A stretch of DNA of 18,824 nt, from the NCBI GenBank assembly GCA_030428695.1, contig JAUIEM010000185.1:1-18824 (forward strand), written 5' to 3'. Shown one piece after another: positions 15,341-18,824 of this stretch (position 1 is the stretch's first letter; each line of letters begins with the position of its first letter). The DNA is from a bacterium (GTDB taxonomy: Bacteria > Planctomycetota > J058 > JAJDCP01). The position numbers and the translations under genes are program-made. A model generated the notes under the pieces. It did not search any database, had not been told where the DNA came from, and saw nothing but the letters and a program-made list of their open reading frames with translations.

Positions 15341-15745
15341 GTGAGCGATCACCGTCCGATCCTGCTCGCCAACCGCGCCTTCTACGTCGCCTTCGGGAGC
15401 GCGGACTTCGCGGCGATGGACGCGCTCTGGGCGCAGCGCTCGCCGGTCAGCTGTGTGCACCCCGGCTGGGGCGCGCTGTTCGGGCGCGAGCAGGTGATGC
15501 GCAGCTGGAAGGCGATCCTCGGCAATGCGCGGCCCACCGACATCGTCTTCTCCAACCCCGCGGTGCAGCGGCTCGAGGACATCGCCCTCGTACTCTGCAC
15601 CGAGCGCGTGTTCGCAAGCGAGCTGTGCGCGACCAACACCTTCGTGCTCGAGGACGGGGCGTGGAAGATGGTGCATCACCACGCCAGCCCGGTGACGACC
15701 TCCGAGCCGCGGCACATCGTCACGATGCCGGTGGGGTTGAACTGA
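15341..15745 (+). CDS. NTF2/SnoaL-like small protein
   Basis: The 134-residue product (GTG start, five bases after the previous stop) has the SnoaL/NTF2-like pattern. This comprises an N-terminal helix ending ANRAFYVAFGSADFAAMDALW, then SPVSCVHPGWGALFGREQVMRSWKAIL, a strand run, and a C-terminal NTFVLEDGAWKMVHHHASPV. Related small proteins ("nuclear transport factor 2 family", DUF4440) often stand alone and bind small hydrophobic ligands or act as accessory subunits; substrates are usually unknown. Length is typical. The tight spacing makes it the sixth gene of the operon, though it may simply ride along. A repeat-rich gap follows. Confidence 0.8.
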   Translation: MSDHRPILLANRAFYVAFGSADFAAMDALWAQRSPVSCVHPGWGALFGREQVMRSWKAILGNARPTDIVFSNPAVQRLEDIALVLCTERVFASELCATNTFVLEDGAWKMVHHHASPVTTSEPRHIVTMPVGLN

Positions 15746-15767
15746 CGGGGCTGCCCCTGTCTGGTTT

Positions 15768-15802
15768 CCATCGGGATCGGGATCGGAGTCGGGATCGGAA
15801 CG
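15768..15802. repeat. Hexamer array of type ATCGGG/ATCGGA
   Basis: A run of imperfect copies of ATCGGG, ATCGGG, ATCGGA, GTCGGG and ATCGGA. The same motif family recurs near 15886-15926, 16334-16361 and 16419-16445. Confidence 0.75.
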
Positions 15803-15827
15803 ACCTCACCATGGCCGCTCCTGGACG
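15794..15827 (+). repeat. 34-nt direct repeat, copy 1
   Basis: This unit begins ATCGGAACGACC and ends CGCTCCTGGACG. It is identical to the stretch at 15920-15953, 126 bases further on. Both copies are preceded by the same kind of GGRATC hexamer array, so the duplicated unit is longer but imperfect. Confidence 0.85.
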
Positions 15828-15919
15828 GCTGACTTCCGACCTCTGATTCCCCGTCCTTCCGCTCCCAGTGTTGCGCGCATCGGAATGGGATCGGGATTGG
15901 AAGCGGAGTCGGAGGCGGA

Positions 15920-15953
15920 ATCGGAACGACCTCACCATGGCCGCTCCTGGACG
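15920..15953 (+). repeat. 34-nt direct repeat, copy 2
   Basis: Identical to 15794-15827. The preceding array here is more degenerate (ATCGGA, ATGGGA, TCGGGA and GCGGAG-type units). Confidence 0.85.
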
Positions 15954-16028
15954 CATGACTCCATCCCGGAGGGCGGCGTCGGCGGAAGAACTCCCTCTCT
16001 TCCTTCCCTCTTCCTTCCCTTCCCTCTT

Positions 16029-16057
16029 CTTGGCGTCTTGGCTCCTTGGCGTCTTGG
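16029..16057. repeat. Two copies of CTTGGCGTCTTGG
   Basis: The 13-mer occurs at 16029-16041 and 16045-16057, within the polypyrimidine-rich tract. A "gcc-aag-acg" repeat of this style, like the unit at 16243, is something I recall from intergenic regions of several distant bacterial genomes; that recollection is unverified. Confidence 0.6.
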
Positions 16058-16074
16058 CGATTGGTCTTCTTCCC

Positions 16075-16179
16075 TTCTTCCCTCTTCCCTTCTTCCCTCT
16101 TCCCTTCTTCCCTCTTCCCTTCTTCCCTCTTCCCTTCTTCCCTCTTCCCTTCTTCCCTCTTCCCTTCTTCCCTCTTCCC
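16075..16179 (+). repeat. Minisatellite: seven perfect copies of a 15-bp polypyrimidine unit
   Basis: The unit TTCTTCCCTCTTCCC is repeated seven times without a mismatch, flanked by degenerate C/T-only sequence from about 15986 to 16213. The strand asymmetry (all C/T on +, all G/A on -) could favour triplex DNA. Because the unit is a multiple of three, the flanking frames stay open, which explains the spurious repetitive ORFs. Confidence 0.95.
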
Positions 16180-16242
16180 TTCTTCCCCCTCCTCCCTCTT
16201 CTTCCCCCTCTTACGACCCGCATCCGCCGGCAGAGGCCCGCT

Positions 16243-16276
16243 CCGCGCCTCTGCGCCTCCGCGCCTCTGCGTTAAA
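16243..16276. repeat. GCGCCTCTGCGCCTCC-type interspersed repeat
   Basis: Repeated CGCCTC/CGCCTCTG units ending in GCGTTAAAA. On the - strand it begins TTTTAACGCAGAGGC. A similar sequence is familiar to me from intergenic regions of unrelated genomes, but I could not check it. Confidence 0.55.
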
Positions 16277-16333
16277 ATCCCCTTTGCGAGCGGAGCGGCT
16301 CGTGCGGTCAGGACCATTCCGACCGCTGTTCCC

Positions 16334-16361
16334 ATCGGAATCGGAATCGGAATCGGAATCG
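16334..16361. repeat. Hexamer array (ATCGGA)n
   Basis: ATCGGA is repeated four times perfectly, followed by ATCG. Confidence 0.85.
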
Positions 16362-16418
16362 AACGAACCAGTCGAAGACCCAGCGCATGTGTGCGGCTCT
16401 CTTGCGGTCGTTTCCGAG

Positions 16419-16445
16419 CCCGACCCCGATCCCGATCCCGATCCC
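16419..16445 (-). repeat. Hexamer array forming a G-quadruplex motif
   Basis: On the - strand three GGGATC units are followed by GGGGTC and GGG: five runs of three or more G with 2-3 base loops. It begins 11 bases after the stop codon of the O-antigen ligase gene, so it would lie in the 3' end of that transcript. Confidence 0.75.
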
Positions 16446-16455
16446 GAGCGGGACC

Positions 16456-18824
16456 CTACTCCCAGAACACCTCGACCCCGGTCACCTGCACCGCCCGCCG
16501 CGGGGTGTGGGGGTGGGTCGCCGGAAACAGCTCGAGCTCGGCGCCCGGCAGGGCGGGCAGGGCGACCACCCACTCCTGCACGAAGTCGTCCGCGAGCAGG
16601 TGACGCACCGCCGACCGCCCGAGCCGCACGCCGAGCAACATCGGGCCGTCGGGGCTACGCGCGCGGATCCGGACGAAGACGCGCGCGGCGGCGTCGGGCA
16701 CCAGCACCCGCGTGCCGAGCCGGCTCCGGAGCTCGAGGCGCCAGCCCCCCGCGGGAGGGGGAGCCGGGGCCTGGTCCCGCCACCAGACCGGGATGTCCAG
16801 GCGCTGGGCCGTGTCCGGGACCGTCAGGCGCTCTCGTGTGTAGGCTTCCCATGCGCCGCCCCCGGCCTCGAGGGCGGAGCAGGCGTCGAGGGCGCGAGCG
16901 GCCTCAAGCCAGCGGTGGCTCCTCGCCAGCCCGGCGGCGAAGCGCTGCCAGGTGTCGAGCCTCGCGGGCAGCGCGGCGGCGAGCCGGGGCAGGAAGCCGC
17001 CCGCCAGCGCACGCGCGGTCGCCGGACCGATCGCGGAGGGGACGGCGGCGAGCACCGCGCGCAGGGTCTGCCCGGCCTCATCGATGAGGTCTGCGGGCAG
17101 GACGCTCCTGCGCGCGAGCACCGCGCAGGCGACCGGCAGCCGCAGGCCGGCGTCGCGCGGGGCGAGCCGCGCGACCGCCCGGGCCGCGCGCTCGAGACGG
17201 GCCAGGCCGTCCGGCAGCGCCTCGGGGTCGTCGCTGAGCCAGCCCGCCAGGGCGGCGTGCAGCTGCGGAGCGGCCGGCTCGGAGAGCAGGGCGCGCTCGA
17301 CCGTGCGGCAGGCTTCGCGCAGCACCGCCCGGGTCGAGTCGCGCTGGGCGCGGACGAAGGCGCGCTCGATCGCCCGCTGCCGGGCGGTGACCTGCTCGCC
17401 GCGGCCGGAGTGGAGGCGCGCGGCCGCTTCCAACGTGTCGGTCCAGACCTCGACCCGGGTCTGGGCGAGCCGCAGGAGCAGCTCGGGATGCTCCGGCCGC
17501 AGGGCGAGGGCCGCCTCGATCCGCTCCAAGCGCACAGCCGGCGGCTCGAGCTCGCGGCTGCGCACGACATCTGGCCAGGCGAGCCTGTCGGTCTCGTACA
17601 CCGTCAGCGCCCCGGGCACCAGCAGGCAGCAGCCGAGCAGGGCCAGCCCCGCGCGTCCGCCTTTGCCCCCCTGAGACAGCTGCACGCAGGCGAGGGCCGT
17701 GCCGGCGAGGCAGGCGGCGAGCAGCAGCGGCCCGGTCAGCTGCAGGTCGAAGTCGAACAGGCTGCGGACGGCGATCGGCACCAGGGCGGCGCCGAAGCCC
17801 GCGAGCAGGCAGCGGTCGGCGCCGGTCGCGCGCCGCAGCGCCCGCAGGACCGACAGCCCCAGCCAGGCGAGCGCGCCGTAGGCGAGCAGCGCCGCCGGCC
17901 AGCCGAGCTCGGCGGGCACCTGCAGGAAGTCGCAGTGGGCGTGGTACACCGCCCGGTCGGGGGGCAGGGGCGGCGCGAAGCGGGGGAAGGTCGAGCGGAA
18001 GCCGCCGAGCCCGACGCCGGTCCACGGCGCCTCCGCCCCGAGCGCCGCGGTGCCCTCGATCAGCGCGACCCGGGTGACCGGCTCGCCCTCCTCGAGCTTC
18101 GCGGCGAGCTGCCGCAGCCGCTCGCCGAGGTGGCCGCTCGCGTAGCCGACGAAGCCGAGCCCGACGACCCCGAGCAGCACCCCGGCGGCGAGGACCGCGA
18201 GCGGCCAGCGGGGCCGCTGGCGGGCGGTCCCGGCGAGGGCGAGGAAAAGCCCGAAGCTCGCGATGCCGAGCAGCGCGGCGGCGAAACCTCCGCGGGAGGC
18301 GGAGTCGGCGATGCCGCCGAGCATCAGGAGCGCGCTGGCGAGCAGCAGCACCGCCTTCCAGAACCGGTCCGAGGCGAGGTAGCCGCCGATCCGCAGGCTC
18401 CTGCGCCGGCGCGCGCGCTGCCACAGGCCGCTGACCGCGCAGGCCAGGCCGAGGGCGACGGGGATCAGCGCGGCGAGCAGCCCGGCGAGCTGGTTGCGGT
18501 TGACGAAGGTGCCGGTCGCGACGTCGAGGGCGCCGGTGTCGCGGACCCAGCCCCAGATCTCGTGCCGACCGCTCGCGTTCTGTACGATCCCGTAGCCGGC
18601 CTCGAAGCCGCCGAGCAGCACCAGGCCTCCCCCGAGCAGCCAGATGGGCCCGCGCCGGCGACCGAGCGCGCCGGCGATGCAGAGCACGAGCAGCGCCGCC
18701 GCCAGGGGCAGCAGCTGCTCGCGCCCGCGCTCGGGAGCGAGGGAGAGCGGCCCCGCGCCGGCGCCGGTCGCGAACGCGCGGGTGTCCGCGGCGAAGGGCG
18801 ACAGGCTCTCGAGGGTCCCGGCGT
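16456..18824 (-). CDS. O-antigen ligase/Wzy-type polymerase family protein with C-terminal TPR-like extension (5' end outside the window)
   Basis: The frame is open to the window edge, so 788 codons are visible and the start lies beyond 18824; the GTG at 18687 is internal. The membrane part carries the Wzy_C family marks: GTFVNRNQLAGLL (about 18500), SASRGGFAA (about 18290), then the periplasmic loop WTGVGLGGFRSTFPRF and YHAHCDFLQVPAELGW (about 18030-17910), with hydrophobic spans around them. Members join or polymerise lipid-linked glycans at the periplasmic face. After about 17600 a soluble tail follows: helical TPR-like repeats (ERIEAALALRPEHPELLLRLAQ) and a final beta-rich domain (WRLELRSRLGTRVLVPDAAARV to the end) that may bind glycan. 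Whether it is a ligase, a polymerase or an O-oligosaccharyltransferase cannot be told. It converges on the + strand operon across the repeat region and is probably unrelated to it. Confidence 0.85.
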   Translation of the reverse strand, partial: AGTLESLSPFAADTRAFATGAGAGPLSLAPERGREQLLPLAAALLVLCIAGALGRRRGPIWLLGGGLVLLGGFEAGYGIVQNASGRHEIWGWVRDTGALDVATGTFVNRNQLAGLLAALIPVALGLACAVSGLWQRARRRRSLRIGGYLASDRFWKAVLLLASALLMLGGIADSASRGGFAAALLGIASFGLFLALAGTARQRPRWPLAVLAAGVLLGVVGLGFVGYASGHLGERLRQLAAKLEEGEPVTRVALIEGTAALGAEAPWTGVGLGGFRSTFPRFAPPLPPDRAVYHAHCDFLQVPAELGWPAALLAYGALAWLGLSVLRALRRATGADRCLLAGFGAALVPIAVRSLFDFDLQLTGPLLLAACLAGTALACVQLSQGGKGGRAGLALLGCCLLVPGALTVYETDRLAWPDVVRSRELEPPAVRLERIEAALALRPEHPELLLRLAQTRVEVWTDTLEAAARLHSGRGEQVTARQRAIERAFVRAQRDSTRAVLREACRTVERALLSEPAAPQLHAALAGWLSDDPEALPDGLARLERAARAVARLAPRDAGLRLPVACAVLARRSVLPADLIDEAGQTLRAVLAAVPSAIGPATARALAGGFLPRLAAALPARLDTWQRFAAGLARSHRWLEAARALDACSALEAGGGAWEAYTRERLTVPDTAQRLDIPVWWRDQAPAPPPAGGWRLELRSRLGTRVLVPDAAARVFVRIRARSPDGPMLLGVRLGRSAVRHLLADDFVQEWVVALPALPGAELELFPATHPHTPRRAVQVTGVEVFWE

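Larger units (their letters stand above)
15746..16455. other. Repeat-rich intergenic region
   Basis: This 710-base stretch has no credible gene. The open frames across it exist because of short-period repeats and encode runs such as repeated EEGKR or GRGKK. It contains hexamer arrays, a duplicated segment, a polypyrimidine minisatellite and a G-quadruplex motif (listed separately). It separates the + strand operon from the converging O-antigen ligase gene. Confidence 0.8.

Noticed and set aside
16075..16179. CRISPR array
   Set aside because: The units are contiguous 15-mers with no spacers.
15676..16335. Repetitive open frames encoding EEGKR-type repeats
   Set aside because: The frames are open on both strands and in several phases because the repeat unit is 15 bases. 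There is no RBS and no non-repetitive domain.

Overview
This is an 18.8 kb chromosomal window from a high-GC, probably Gram-negative bacterium: the codons are strongly G/C at third positions, there is an O-antigen-ligase-type membrane protein, and there is a secreted thioredoxin. The proteins (GTPase/GAP1-like module, SUMF1-fold protein, Sec-containing thioredoxin) suggest a deep-branching or multicellular-type lineage such as myxobacteria, planctomycetes or candidate phyla. The sequence alone does not fix the taxon.

Left part (1-1000): a visibly more AT-rich island holds an AbrB/MazE-type antitoxin and a Doc/Fic toxin that breaks off inside its catalytic HPFVDGN loop. The island abuts a GC-rich fragment of an older gene (about 603-899, + strand) that has no start. 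At 998-1993 (- strand) is the strongest single-gene observation. A TlpA-like thioredoxin is split by an in-frame TGA exactly where the first Cys of the C-G-P-C active site should be. The frame continues without shift, and a perfect 6-bp hairpin follows 9 nt after the TGA. I read this as one selenoprotein of 331 residues with a U-G-P-C active site.

Middle (2098-4301, - strand): a compact, overlapping three-gene operon encodes a small multi-pass membrane protein, a double zinc-ribbon protein with one membrane span, and RsmG (16S rRNA m7G methyltransferase). Its putative promoter at 4272-4301 is divergent from that of the large + strand operon.

Core (4475-15745, + strand): a promoter at 4475-4503 precedes six closely spaced genes. 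They encode (1) a SUMF1/FGE-fold protein split by a long helical insert and lacking the catalytic Cys pair; (2) a 986-residue protein with six tandem zinc ribbons, a Pro/Ala-rich linker and a P-loop GTPase-like domain; (3) a protein resembling the N-terminal domain of GTPase-associated protein 1 (GAP1); (4, 5) two long coiled-coil proteins that share N- and C-terminal domains, the second with a Tyr/Pro-rich repeat tail; and (6) an NTF2/SnoaL-like small protein. This looks like a GTPase-centred signalling, scaffold or conflict system in an unusual configuration. It is the best candidate in the window for an undescribed system.

Right part: 15746-16455 is a repeat-filled gap (hexamer arrays, a 34-nt direct repeat, seven perfect copies of a 15-bp polypyrimidine repeat, a G-quadruplex motif). 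It is followed on the - strand by an O-antigen ligase/Wzy-type protein with a large C-terminal extension, cut by the window edge.
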